Shown piece by piece: positions 1 to 7,634 of a stretch of DNA of 64,000 bases. The stretch spans positions 682,001 to 746,000 of the forward strand of contig CAVVFJ010000008.1 in NCBI GenBank assembly GCA_963747425.1, written 5' to 3'. This DNA comes from DASUPK01 sp963747425 (GTDB taxonomy: Bacteria > Actinomycetota > Thermoleophilia > Solirubrobacterales > 70-9). A program made the position numbers and the translations under genes. The notes beneath the pieces were generated by a model. The model saw only the letters and a list, made by a program, of their open reading frames with translations. It searched no databases and was not told where the DNA came from. Position 1 is the stretch's first letter; the number at the start of each line of letters is the position of its first letter.

Positions 1-997
1 GGTCGGCCGCGAGCAGCGCGACGAAGCGGCGCCAGGCCCGCTTCAGCTCATCCTCGGCGTCCGTTCCCTCCTCGGCGCCGCGCATCGCCACGACCAGCGC
101 CCCCGCCAGCTCGGCGGCGTCGTCGGCTCCGAACTCGGTGAGCACCGCCTGGAGAGCCGGTTCCACCTGGTTGGCACGAGCGTCCGCGGACATCCCGGCG
201 GCGTCGTGCAGGATCTCGCCGAGCGCCCAGAACGCGATCCCGTGTCCGTAGGGCGGGCTGCGGCCGACCACGGTTCGCCATCCGTCGCTTCGCAGCTCGG
301 CGAAGAGCTCGGCGGCGAGCCGGGTCTTGCCGATTCCGGCCTCGCCGATCACGGTGACGAGCTGGGGCACCTGCTCTCTCGCCGCCCGCCGGGCGATCAG
401 CCGGAGCATCGCGAGGTCGTCCTCTCGCCCCACGAGCGGAACGTTGGTGAGCTCGTCCTCCTCGCAGATGGATACCGCCCGGAAGGCCGGCAGCTCGTCC
501 ATTCCCTTTGCGTCCACATGGCCGTCCCGCTCGAGCTGCGCCCGCCGGGAGGCACGGGCCGTGCGCTCGCCGACCAGGACCTCTCCGGGCGAGGCGGCTT
601 GCTGCAGGCGAGCCGCGGCGTTCACCGCCTCGCCGGTGACGCGGAGGTCGCCGCTGCCGGGGACCGCGAGGACCTCGCCCGTCTCGATCCCCACCCGCAC
701 GGCCAGCTTGCCGTCGATCGCCGAGACCCTGTCGACGACGGCGAGGGCTGCGGCGATCGCCCGGTCGGGATCGTCGCCATGGGCGACGGGGGCGCCGAAG
801 ACGGCCATCACCGCGTCGCCGATGTACTTCTCGACGGTGCCCCCGTGCTGCTCGAGCGCAGTCCGCGCCGCCTCGAAGAAGGGCTCCAGGCGGCCCCGCA
901 GATCCTCGGGATCGAGCTCGGTGGCAAGCTCGGTGGAGCCGACCAGATCGGCGAACAGCATCGTCGCGATCTTCCGCTCTCCTCCCAAGCTGCTCAT
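1..997 (-). CDS. Class III adenylate/guanylate cyclase with AAA ATPase domain (C-terminus outside window)
   Basis: The gene starts at ATG 997 and runs off the left edge, so 332 residues are visible. The N-terminal part is a class III nucleotide cyclase catalytic domain. The two metal-binding aspartates are D17 (in FADLVGSTEL) and D61 (in YIGDAVMAVFG). A later VNAAARLQ segment carries the Asn and Arg expected to contact the substrate. After a linker comes a P-loop, GEAGIGKTR, near residues 218-226, which begins an AAA/STAND-type ATPase of the kind found in large cyclase-ATPase-TPR regulators. The family makes a cyclic nucleotide or acts as a signal-responsive switch; the input signal cannot be read here. 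No signal peptide is seen, so the protein is probably cytoplasmic. The family assignment is firm. Substrate preference is unknown, and the missing C-terminus probably holds TPR-like repeats. Confidence 0.88.
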   Translation of the reverse strand, partial: MSSLGGERKIATMLFADLVGSTELATELDPEDLRGRLEPFFEAARTALEQHGGTVEKYIGDAVMAVFGAPVAHGDDPDRAIAAALAVVDRVSAIDGKLAVRVGIETGEVLAVPGSGDLRVTGEAVNAAARLQQAASPGEVLVGERTARASRRAQLERDGHVDAKGMDELPAFRAVSICEEDELTNVPLVGREDDLAMLRLIARRAAREQVPQLVTVIGEAGIGKTRLAAELFAELRSDGWRTVVGRSPPYGHGIAFWALGEILHDAAGMSADARANQVEPALQAVLTEFGADDAAELAGALVVAMRGAEEGTDAEDELKRAWRRFVALLAAD

Positions 998-1044
998 GTG
1001 TTCAAGATAACGCCGCCCGGGGCAGTGCGGATTGGGTTCTTTGG

Positions 1045-1341
1045 TTACGCGGCCTGGGGTTGCGGATCCGGCCGGATGATGACCGTGTCCGCGACCTCGA
1101 GCACCTCGTCGGCGGGCATGTCGACCCGCTTCGCGTGCGCGCGCACTGCGTCGATGTCGGTGGCCTGGTAGATGCAGACGGTTCCCAGGGTGCCGCCCTC
1201 CTCCTTGATGACGTAGCTGCGGATCCAGGCGATGTCGTCCGGGAAGTCGTCGTCGGCCACCTGCTTCGAGCGCTCGGCCGTCGCCTCGAGCTCGGCGGGC
1301 GACGCCCATGCCTTCTCCCGGCGGATCACGTATGTGTTCAT
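1045..1341 (-). CDS. DUF4242 (SCO4226-like, putative nickel-binding) protein
   Basis: This 98-residue ferredoxin-like-fold protein matches the DUF4242 family by its overall pattern: MNTYVIRRE at the start, a central DIAWIRSYV strand, and CIYQATDIDAVRAHAKR near residues 76-92. SCO4226 from Streptomyces is a structurally characterised family member that binds nickel, but its physiological role is unknown. No signal peptide is seen. The gene is transcribed divergently from a TetR-family gene. An inverted repeat lies in the roughly 90-bp space between them, so the regulator probably controls this gene as well as itself. Family membership is by recalled sequence pattern; metal binding here is inferred only. 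Confidence 0.75.
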   Translation of the reverse strand: MNTYVIRREKAWASPAELEATAERSKQVADDDFPDDIAWIRSYVIKEEGGTLGTVCIYQATDIDAVRAHAKRVDMPADEVLEVADTVIIRPDPQPQAA

Positions 1342-1401
1342 CTCTTCCTCTCCTCGTTTGGCGTGTTCTCAGCGGTACCCGGTCAGCCTGGTTGCGGCTT
1401 T

Positions 1402-1418
1402 ACCGACCGGCTGTCGGT
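1402..1418. promoter_or_regulatory. Inverted repeat, candidate TetR operator
   Basis: ACCGAC (1402-1407) and GTCGGT (1413-1418) form a perfect 6-bp inverted repeat with a 5-bp spacer. It sits 15 bp upstream of the TetR-type start at 1433 and between divergent genes, the usual place for an autoregulatory TetR operator. Binding is inferred from position and symmetry. Confidence 0.5.
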
Positions 1419-1432
1419 TAATATAGGCGATC

Positions 1433-2038
1433 GTGGCGGAGGTTGCGGAGAGGCCGAGGCGAGGGCGCCCCAGCGCGGGAGCGCGCGAAGCCCTGCTGAC
1501 CGCCGCGCGCGAGCTGTTCATGGAGCGGGACTACGCGGAGGTGAGCACGACCCAGATCCTCGGGAGGGCCGGGGTCAGCCGCGGAGCCATGTACCACCAC
1601 TTCGCGAGCAAGCGAGAGCTCTACCGGCAGGTCTGGAGGGACTCCGAGGAGAGGCTGATCGAGCGGCTGGCGGCGGCGGCGTCCAGTGCGGGTACGCCAT
1701 ACGAGGCGCTCGTTGCGGGTTGCCGGACCTATCTCGACGAGGCGGCCACCAACCGGGAGCTGCAGCGGATCGGCCTGTTGCAGAGCCGGACGGTGCTCGG
1801 CTGGGAGGAGTGGCGCAGCGGGATCAGCGACCTCGGCCTGGCCGCGATGGCCGGGGGCGTCGAGGCGGCGATGGAAACTCGTGAGCTGCGGCGCGCCGAT
1901 GTGGAGTCGACCGCGCACCTGCTCCTCGCGGCAATGATCGAGGCTGCGCTGCTGGTGGCGACGTCGGCTGACCCGAGCGCCGCCCGTGCACGCGCCGAGC
2001 CACCGCTGATGCAGATGCTCGAAGGCCTGCGCAGATAG
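1433..2038 (+). CDS. TetR/AcrR-family transcriptional regulator
   Basis: This 201-residue protein has the TetR plan. An N-terminal helix-turn-helix spans about residues 15-60 (REALLTAARELFMERDYAEV, then GVSRGAMYHHFASKRELY), followed by a variable helical ligand-binding domain. The GTG start at 1433 places a basic N-terminus (RPRRGRPSAG) just before the DNA-binding domain, as is common in this family. It is divergent from the DUF4242 gene with a palindrome between them, and it lies 15 bp before the isocitrate dehydrogenase start. Local repression of the DUF4242 gene is likely; control of the downstream TCA genes by read-through is possible but unproven. The ligand is not recognisable. Confidence 0.9.
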   Translation: MAEVAERPRRGRPSAGAREALLTAARELFMERDYAEVSTTQILGRAGVSRGAMYHHFASKRELYRQVWRDSEERLIERLAAAASSAGTPYEALVAGCRTYLDEAATNRELQRIGLLQSRTVLGWEEWRSGISDLGLAAMAGGVEAAMETRELRRADVESTAHLLLAAMIEAALLVATSADPSAARARAEPPLMQMLEGLRR

Positions 2039-2053
2039 CATCGCGCGCCGGAC

Positions 2054-3268
2054 GTGGCGAAAATCAAGGTCAAGAACCCCATCGTCGAGCTCGACGGCGA
2101 CGAGATGACCCGGATCCTCTGGGCCTTCATCAAGGAACAGCTGATCCTGCCCTACCTCGACGTCGACCTGCGCTATTTCGACCTCTCGATCGAGAAGCGG
2201 GACGAGACGGACGACCAGATCACCGTCGACGCCGCCAACGCGATCAAGGAGCACGGCGTGGGGGTGAAGTGCGCGACGATCACACCGGACGAGGCCCGGG
2301 TCAAGGAGTTCGGACTCAAGGAGATGTACCGCTCGCCCAACGGGACGATCAGGAACATCCTCGGCGGAGTCATCTTCCGTGAGCCGATCGTGATCTCGAA
2401 CGTGCCCCGCCTTGTGCCCGGCTGGACGAAGCCGATCGTGATCGGCCGCCACGCCTTCGGCGATCAGTACCGGGCCACGGACCTGGTCGTGCCCGGGGAG
2501 GGGAAGCTGACCCTGACCTACACGCCCAAGGGCGGCGGCGAGCCGGTGGAGCTCGACGTCTACGACTTCCCCGGCGGCGGGGTGGCGATGGCGATGTACA
2601 ACCTCGACGACTCGATCCGCGACTTCGCCAGGGCCTCGCTCCGCTACGGCCTCGATCGCGGGCTCCCGGTCTACCTGTCGACCAAGAACACGATCCTGAA
2701 GCGCTACGACGGCCGCTTCAAGGACATCTTCCAGGAGGTCTACGACTCCGAGTTCAAGGAGGAGTTCGAGAAGGCGGACCTCACCTACGAGCACCGGCTG
2801 ATCGACGACATGGTCGCGGCGGCGCTCAAGTGGGAGGGCGGCTACGTCTGGGCCTGCAAGAACTACGACGGCGACGTCCAGTCCGACACCGTCGCCCAGG
2901 GCTTCGGCTCGCTCGGCCTGATGACCAGCGTCCTGATGACGGCCGACGGCAAGACCGTCGAGGCCGAGGCCGCCCACGGCACCGTCACCCGTCACTTCCG
3001 CCAGCACCAGCAGGGCAAGCCGACCTCGACCAACCCGATCGCCTCGATCTTCGCCTGGACGCGCGGCCTCGCCGCACGGGGCCGGATGGACGAGACACCG
3101 GCCCTCGCCGAGTTCGCCGAGACCCTCGAGCGCGTATGCATCGAGACGGTGGAGAGCGGGAAGATGACAAAGGACCTGGCCCTCCTGATCGGGCCCGATC
3201 AGGAGTTCCAGACGACCCAGGAGTTCCTCGCTTCGATCGATGAAAACCTGAAGAAGGAGATGAATTGA
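2054..3268 (+). CDS. icd: NADP-dependent isocitrate dehydrogenase (subfamily II, eukaryote-like)
   Basis: This 404-residue enzyme oxidatively decarboxylates isocitrate to 2-oxoglutarate in the TCA cycle. Its length and sequence match the homodimeric NADP-IDH subfamily shared with eukaryotes, rather than the E. coli type. The substrate-binding segment SPNGTIRNILGG (S94, N96, R100) and R109 in GVIFREPI are intact. The catalytic-lysine region DDMVAAALKW and the NADP-binding AAHGTVTRHFRQHQ segment follow. The GTG start at 2054 gives MAKIKVKNPIVELDGDEMTR, the typical N-terminus of this subfamily. It overlaps the malate dehydrogenase start by 4 bp, so the two consecutive TCA-cycle enzymes are translationally coupled. 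Confidence 0.96.
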   Translation: MAKIKVKNPIVELDGDEMTRILWAFIKEQLILPYLDVDLRYFDLSIEKRDETDDQITVDAANAIKEHGVGVKCATITPDEARVKEFGLKEMYRSPNGTIRNILGGVIFREPIVISNVPRLVPGWTKPIVIGRHAFGDQYRATDLVVPGEGKLTLTYTPKGGGEPVELDVYDFPGGGVAMAMYNLDDSIRDFARASLRYGLDRGLPVYLSTKNTILKRYDGRFKDIFQEVYDSEFKEEFEKADLTYEHRLIDDMVAAALKWEGGYVWACKNYDGDVQSDTVAQGFGSLGLMTSVLMTADGKTVEAEAAHGTVTRHFRQHQQGKPTSTNPIASIFAWTRGLAARGRMDETPALAEFAETLERVCIETVESGKMTKDLALLIGPDQEFQTTQEFLASIDENLKKEMN

Positions 3269-4248
3269 CCCCCGTCAACGTCACAGTCACCGGAGCCGCA
3301 GGCCAGATCGGCTACGCGATCCTCTTCCGGATCGCCGCCGGCGAGATGCTCGGGCCCGACACCGAGGTGAAGCTCCGTCTGCTGGAGATCCCGGACGCTG
3401 TCACGGCGGCCGAGGGAACCGCGATGGAGCTCGAGGATTGCGCCTTCCCACTGCTGCGCGGGATCGACATCTCGGACGACCCGAAGGAGGCTTTCGATGG
3501 GACCAACATCGCACTGCTGGTCGGCGCCAGGCCCCGGTCGAAGGGGATGGAGCGCGCCGACCTCCTGGAGGCGAACGGCGGCATCTTCAAGCCCCAGGGC
3601 GAGGCGATCAACTCGGAGGCAGCCGATGACATCAAGGTGCTGGTCGTCGGCAACCCCGCCAACACCAACTGCCTGATCGCGAAGTCACACGCTCCCGACG
3701 TGCCGGCCGAGCGCTTCACGGCGATGATGCGCCTGGACCACAACCGGGCGATCGCCCAGCTCGCCCAGAAGCTCGGCCGCCCGGTCACCGACATCAAGCG
3801 GATGACCGTGTGGGGCAACCACTCGCCGACCCAGTACCCGGACCTGGTCAACACCCTGGTCGACGGCAGCCCGGCGTGGGATCAGGTCGACGACGAGACC
3901 TGGATCGCCGAGGAGTTCATTCCGACCGTGGGCAAGCGGGGCGCGGCGATCATCGAGGCCCGCGGCGCCTCCAGCGCCGCATCGGCCGCGAACGCGGCGA
4001 TCAACCACATGCACGACTGGGTCCTCGGGACGCCCGACGGCGACTGGGCCTCGATGGCGGTCACCTCCGACGGCTCCTACGACGTCGAGGAAGGGCTGAT
4101 CTCCGGCGCGGCCTGCGAGTGCTCCGGGGGCGAGTGGAAGCGCGTCGAGGGCCTCGAGATCACCGACTTCTCCCGCGAGCGGATCGACGCGACGGTCGGC
4201 GAGCTCAAGGACGAGCGCGACGCCGTCCGGGAGCTTGGTCTGATCTAG
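3265..4248 (+). CDS. mdh: Malate dehydrogenase (NAD)
   Basis: This 327-residue enzyme interconverts malate and oxaloacetate. The NAD-binding glycine motif GAAGQIG is at residues 10-16. The substrate-binding loop arginines lie in GARPRSKGMERADLL. The Asp-His relay is visible as DHNRAIAQLA and WGNHSPTQYPD. Overall it follows the longer bacterial MDH type related to cytosolic eukaryotic MDH. Translation starts at TTG 3265, overlapping the isocitrate dehydrogenase stop by 4 bp, which argues for coupling. The stop codon at 4246-4248 shares the CTAG tetranucleotide with the stop of the opposite-strand gene. No key residue is missing. Confidence 0.96.
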   Translation: MTPVNVTVTGAAGQIGYAILFRIAAGEMLGPDTEVKLRLLEIPDAVTAAEGTAMELEDCAFPLLRGIDISDDPKEAFDGTNIALLVGARPRSKGMERADLLEANGGIFKPQGEAINSEAADDIKVLVVGNPANTNCLIAKSHAPDVPAERFTAMMRLDHNRAIAQLAQKLGRPVTDIKRMTVWGNHSPTQYPDLVNTLVDGSPAWDQVDDETWIAEEFIPTVGKRGAAIIEARGASSAASAANAAINHMHDWVLGTPDGDWASMAVTSDGSYDVEEGLISGAACECSGGEWKRVEGLEITDFSRERIDATVGELKDERDAVRELGLI

Positions 4249-4589
4249 CCGGGGTGGTAGCCGTTGCCCTTGCGCTTGATGCGGCCTTCCTTCTGCAGGT
4301 CGGGCAACACCCGATACAGGTAGTTCGGGTGATTCAGCTTCATCTTCTTGCCGAGCTCGGAGACCTTGATCCCCGGGTTGTCGGTGATGATCTTCACCGC
4401 CTGGTCGGCCCTGGTGCTGCCGCGCCGGCGACGGCGACCCGCCACGCGCGGACGGCCCGGACCGCGCCTGGTGCTCTTGCCGAGGCCGGCGAGAGCGGAC
4501 TGCACCTGGCGCCGCTCGTCGTCGAGCTCCTTCAGCCGGCGCTCGAGCAGCGTCCTGGCCTGATCGACTGTGTTGGAAACTGTTGGCAT
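4245..4589 (-). CDS. Coiled-coil / AT-hook-like / winged-helix DNA-binding protein
   Basis: I do not recognise a named family for this 114-residue protein. Residues 6-35 are a charged helical segment (DQARTLLERRLKELDDERR) likely to form a coiled-coil dimer. Residues about 40-60 are strongly basic, with an AT-hook-like RGPGRPR core. Residues 60-114 look like a compact winged helix: a TRADQAVKIITDN helix, a GIKVSELGKKMKL turn-helix, NYLYRVLPDLQKEG as recognition helix, and a RIKRKGNGYH wing. An oligomerisation helix, minor-groove hook and HTH together resemble a small nucleoid-associated or global regulator (compare Lsr2 and H-NS, which are not homologous). Its ATG is 65 bp from the divergent 2-hydroxyacid dehydrogenase start, with small palindromes between. 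It converges on malate dehydrogenase, sharing a CTAG stop. Confidence 0.7.
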   Translation of the reverse strand: MPTVSNTVDQARTLLERRLKELDDERRQVQSALAGLGKSTRRGPGRPRVAGRRRRRGSTRADQAVKIITDNPGIKVSELGKKMKLNHPNYLYRVLPDLQKEGRIKRKGNGYHPG

Positions 4590-4621
4590 GACTAACTGGT
4601 CCTCTCTCTATCCGGATGACA

Positions 4622-4640
4622 GTTACATCACCGTAACGGT
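4622..4640. promoter_or_regulatory. Overlapping short inverted repeats in a divergent intergenic region
   Basis: GTTAC (4622-4626) and GTAAC (4633-4637) form an inverted repeat with a 6-bp spacer. An overlapping ACCGT-A-ACGGT palindrome covers 4630-4640. The element lies 15 bp upstream of the 2-hydroxyacid dehydrogenase ATG and about 33 bp from the start of the divergent winged-helix gene. It could be an operator for that protein, but the repeats are short and chance occurrence is possible. Confidence 0.25.
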
Positions 4641-4654
4641 TAGTTTCGACTGAC

Positions 4655-5617
4655 ATGAACGCAGAGCGTCAATTGGTCGTCATAGCCCGAGTGCTGCTGC
4701 CGGCGGGCCTCGACCGCCTCGGTGAGCGCTTCGAGGTCAGGACGGGCGGCCTCGAAGCGGGCTGGGAGGACGTGCTGGCGAACGCTCCCGGTGCGAGTGC
4801 CTTCGTCGCCGACCCGAGCGTGCCGGTGAACTCGGAGCTGCTCGACGCCTGCGGCGAGCAGCTGCGGGTGGTGGCGAACTTCGCGGTCGGCTACGACAAC
4901 GTCGATCTGGAGGCCTGCAGGGACCGGGGCGTGATCGTCACCAATACACCCGACGTCCTCACGGAGGCGACCGCCGAGCTCGCCATCGCGCTCACACTCG
5001 CCGCCGCCCGCCGGATGAGCGATGCCGAACGCGACCTGCGGGCCGGGCGCTGGCGGGGATGGGACCCCGCCGCCTACCGCGGCATCGAGATCCGGGGCTC
5101 CACGGTCGGCGTGGTGGGCATGGGGCGGATCGGCCTGCGGTACGCGAGGCTCGCCCATGGACTCGGCGCGAGGATCACCTACTCGAGCCGGTCGGCCAAG
5201 CCCGAGGCGGAGGGCGAGCTGGGAGCGGAGCGGCTGGAGCTGCCCGATTTGCTGGAGGTCTCCGACGTCGTCAGCATCCATGCGCCCGCCACGCCCGAGA
5301 CGCGTTCGATGATCGGCGCCGCCCAGCTGGAGCTGATCGGACCGGATGGGGTCCTGGTCAACACCTCGCGCGGGCCGCTGGTCGACTCGGAGGCGGTGGC
5401 TTCCGCGCTGAAGAGCGGCGCGCTCGGGGGGGCCGGCCTCGACGTCTACGAGAACGAGCCGGACGTCGCCCGTGCCCTGCTGGAGGCGCCGCGCTGCGTG
5501 CTGCTACCCCACATCGGATCTGCCACCGTCGCCGCACGCGATGGGATGGCGAGCGCGGTCGCGGACAACGTGATCGCGGTGCTCGCGGGCGAGGAGCCGC
5601 CGAGCCGGGTGATCTAG
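4655..5617 (+). CDS. D-isomer 2-hydroxyacid dehydrogenase (glyoxylate/hydroxypyruvate reductase-like)
   Basis: This 320-residue NAD(P)-dependent dehydrogenase has an N-terminal substrate domain (ANFAVGYDNVDLEAC) and a Rossmann domain with GVVGMGRIG. The catalytic triad is intact: Arg in VNTSRGPLVD, Glu in DVYENEP, His in LPHIGSAT. The short length and the VGYDNVD segment fit glyoxylate or hydroxypyruvate reductases better than SerA, because no ACT domain follows. The exact substrate cannot be read. It starts at ATG 4655, divergent from the winged-helix gene, and ends at 5617, sharing a CTAG stop with the convergent membrane protein. A link to glyoxylate, glycerate or serine metabolism is inferred from the family. 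Confidence 0.92.
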   Translation: MNAERQLVVIARVLLPAGLDRLGERFEVRTGGLEAGWEDVLANAPGASAFVADPSVPVNSELLDACGEQLRVVANFAVGYDNVDLEACRDRGVIVTNTPDVLTEATAELAIALTLAAARRMSDAERDLRAGRWRGWDPAAYRGIEIRGSTVGVVGMGRIGLRYARLAHGLGARITYSSRSAKPEAEGELGAERLELPDLLEVSDVVSIHAPATPETRSMIGAAQLELIGPDGVLVNTSRGPLVDSEAVASALKSGALGGAGLDVYENEPDVARALLEAPRCVLLPHIGSATVAARDGMASAVADNVIAVLAGEEPPSRVI

Positions 5618-6255
5618 TCGCCGTTGGGCTTGCGGCGGCGTGGGAGGGTCTGGAAGAAGGCGTCCCAGAGGGGCGACGAGACGCCGAAGCCGTAGCGGTG
5701 ATCCTGGAAGTGGTGGCGCATGTGGTGCTCGCGCAGCTTCTTCCCGAACTTGGTCTTCGGCACGTGGTGGTGGACGTGGTAGTGGGTGTAGTCGTAGCCC
5801 AGATACCCCGTGATGAACCCGGCGAAGGCGGGGAAGGCCTCGGGAGTGCCGAAGATCAGCACGTAGAGCCCGAGGAAGAGCGCGGCGAGCGGGATGCTGA
5901 CCGCGGGCGGCATGACCAGTCGCATCGCGTCGTTGGGGTGGTCGTGGTGGACGCCGTGGATGATGAAGTGGACTCGGTCGCCGCCGCGGAACTTCGGCTG
6001 CCAGTGGAAGAAGAGCCGGTGGAGCCAGTACTCCGTGAGTGTCCAGATCGCGAAGCCGGCAGCGAACAGGAGCGCTGCGGTGCCCACCGAGAGCCCCCGG
6101 TCGATCCCGAGCCAGACGCCACCGACCACCACGGGGACGAAGACGACTGCCGGCACCGCGGGGTGGACGCGGGAGAAGAAGTCGAGGAACCTGCTCTCGA
6201 ACATCGGCGGGGATGCCGAGAGCTGGTTGGTCCGCTGTTGAGCGATTTGAGCCAT
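5614..6255 (-). CDS. Sterol desaturase / fatty acid 2-hydroxylase-like membrane protein
   Basis: This integral membrane protein of about 213 residues carries the histidine-rich motifs of the fatty acid hydroxylase superfamily: EYWLHRLFFH, IHGVHHDHPND, HYHVHHHVP and HHMRHHFQD. These ligate a di-metal centre. Spacing and the HGVHHDHPND form resemble the catalytic domain of fatty acid 2-hydroxylases. Likely reaction: O2-dependent hydroxylation of a lipid acyl chain at the membrane; the substrate is not known. Hydrophobic segments flank the motifs (PAVPAVVFVPVVVGGVW, a TAALLFAAGF helix, and a VSIPLAALFLGLYVLIF segment). I prefer ATG 6255 (MAQIAQQR); an in-frame TTG at 6282 would add nine residues. 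Confidence 0.85.
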   Translation of the reverse strand: MAQIAQQRTNQLSASPPMFESRFLDFFSRVHPAVPAVVFVPVVVGGVWLGIDRGLSVGTAALLFAAGFAIWTLTEYWLHRLFFHWQPKFRGGDRVHFIIHGVHHDHPNDAMRLVMPPAVSIPLAALFLGLYVLIFGTPEAFPAFAGFITGYLGYDYTHYHVHHHVPKTKFGKKLREHHMRHHFQDHRYGFGVSSPLWDAFFQTLPRRRKPNGD

Positions 6256-6332
6256 CGGCGCTGATCTTAGCGAGGCCTCCAACCTTCCCGGTGCTAGCGG
6301 AACTCGTGACCAACCGGTGAAAAAAGAAGAGC

Positions 6333-6375
6333 GCCATTTGCGGGAACGCGCCTGACGGGGGGCCGCGCAAATGGC
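6333..6375. promoter_or_regulatory. Long-armed inverted repeat between divergent genes
   Basis: GCCATTTGCG (6333-6342) and CGCAAATGGC (6366-6375) are perfect 10-bp inverted arms separated by a 23-bp G/C-rich loop. The element lies between the hydroxylase-like gene (minus strand) and the small cysteine-motif gene (plus strand). It could be a protein-binding site or the base stem of a structured leader of the downstream small gene, about 70 bp away. No known riboswitch class is confidently matched, and a terminator is unlikely because no T-run follows. Confidence 0.4.
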
Positions 6376-6443
6376 ATCATCAAGCCAAGTCGCGGGTCAG
6401 TAACCGGGGCGGAAATGATCGACGAGAGAGGGGATGGGGCAAC

Positions 6444-6653
6444 TTGGCCGACGGTCGGGCACGCAATGCTGCGGTGACATGTGAGGACTGCTTCTTCCAT
6501 CGCCGCGGCCTGTGCGCCCTCGGTCTTGACTCGCCCTGTCCCACCTTCAGGCCCGATACCCCCGAGGGCCTGGTTCCGCCCCGGCAGCCCGCGCTCCTCA
6601 TGAGAGATCGAGCCACCGCCTCCGCTTCGCACGTCGCCGTGCAAGCTGCATAG
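6444..6653 (+). CDS. Small four-cysteine protein (hypothetical)
   Basis: This is a 69-residue protein with TTG start at 6444. A purine-rich GAGAGAGGGG stretch about ten bases upstream could be its ribosome binding site. It contains C13-x2-C16-x7-C24-x7-C32 (CEDCFFHRRGLCALGLDSPC), consistent with a small zinc or Fe-S knuckle. The rest is Pro/Ala-rich and probably flexible. No family is recognised. It sits alone between the divergent hydroxylase-like gene and the MBL-fold gene, downstream of a long-armed inverted repeat. The ordered cysteines and upstream purines argue for a real gene, but short high-GC frames do arise by chance. Confidence 0.5.
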   Translation: MADGRARNAAVTCEDCFFHRRGLCALGLDSPCPTFRPDTPEGLVPPRQPALLMRDRATASASHVAVQAA

Positions 6654-6703
6654 CCACGGGTCAAACCCGGTTACAGTCCCGGCGGGGCTATGGGACACAT
6701 GCC

Positions 6704-7495
6704 TTGAAGATCACCGTGCTCGGCAAGTCGCCCTCCTGGCAGGACGCCGGAGGCGCCTGCAGCGGCTATCTGATCGAAACCGACGAGACGAAGGTCCTGC
6801 TCGACTGCGGCAACGGGGTGTTCGGCAAGCTGCGGGAGCGGGTCGACTACACCGAGGTCGACGCCGTGATCGTCTCCCATCTGCACGCCGACCACTTCCT
6901 GGACCTGGTCCCCTACTCATACGCCCTGATCTACGCCCCGAAGCAGCAGCCCGTGCCCGTACACATCTGGGACGGGACGGACGAGCCGGCCCGCCCCCGG
7001 TTGATCGCGCCGCCCGGCGCCGTCGAGACCTTCCGCCGGGTGGTCGGCGCGTGGGGCAACGACGACCTGATCGAGAGCGCCTTCCGGATAGAGGAGTACT
7101 CGCCCGGCGACAGGGTCGAGATCGGCGACATCTGGGCGAGCTTCCATCCGGTGCCGCATTTCGTGGAGACCTTCGCGGTGCGGATCGGCTCGGAGGGCAG
7201 CGGCGAGATCGCCTACAGCGCCGACACGCGCCCGGGCAAGGAGATCATCGAGGCCGCACAGGGTGCCGACCTGCTGATCATCGAGGGAACGCTGCCCCGC
7301 CCGGAACGCACCGGGCTGCGCGGCCACCTCACCCCCGAGGAGGCCGGCGAGCACGCGCGGGAGGCGGGCGCGAAGCGCGTCGTCATCACCCACATCTCCG
7401 ACGAGCTGGGTGACGACTGGGCCCGCGAACAGGCCGAGGGCGGATTCGGAGCCCCCGTCGAGATCGCGCAAGAGGGAGCGACATACACCATTTGA
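6704..7495 (+). CDS. MBL-fold metal-dependent hydrolase (RNase Z-like group)
   Basis: This 263-residue metallo-beta-lactamase-fold protein has the zinc-binding motif SHLHADHFLDL near residues 58-68. Further ligands are probably the His in FHPVPHFVETFAVRI, the Asp in YSADTRPGKEI and the His in VVITHISDELGD. The arrangement resembles RNase Z/ElaC-like and phosphodiesterase-like members, but the exosite of true RNase Z is not evident. The substrate is therefore open; nucleic acid or cyclic-nucleotide hydrolysis are options. TTG 6704 is the only start in this frame matching the family N-terminus (MKITVLGKSPSW), since the ATGs just upstream are out of frame. Confidence 0.85.
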   Translation: MKITVLGKSPSWQDAGGACSGYLIETDETKVLLDCGNGVFGKLRERVDYTEVDAVIVSHLHADHFLDLVPYSYALIYAPKQQPVPVHIWDGTDEPARPRLIAPPGAVETFRRVVGAWGNDDLIESAFRIEEYSPGDRVEIGDIWASFHPVPHFVETFAVRIGSEGSGEIAYSADTRPGKEIIEAAQGADLLIIEGTLPRPERTGLRGHLTPEEAGEHAREAGAKRVVITHISDELGDDWAREQAEGGFGAPVEIAQEGATYTI

Positions 7496-7634
7496 GGGTG
7501 CCGGGACGAGCTCCCTCTCGTGCCCGAATGATCATTGCCGCCCCACCCGAACGCCGCCCGCAAGGCACGCAGACCGTATGCAGCCAGGCTCCCTGCTAGA
7601 AAAGGGCGGGATGCCGCAGGGAGGAGCGGACGGA

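Noticed and set aside
6333..6443. Riboswitch (ydaO or cobalamin-like) upstream of the small cysteine protein
   Set aside because: Some G-rich stretches resemble riboswitch cores, but I could not align the conserved elements of any class.
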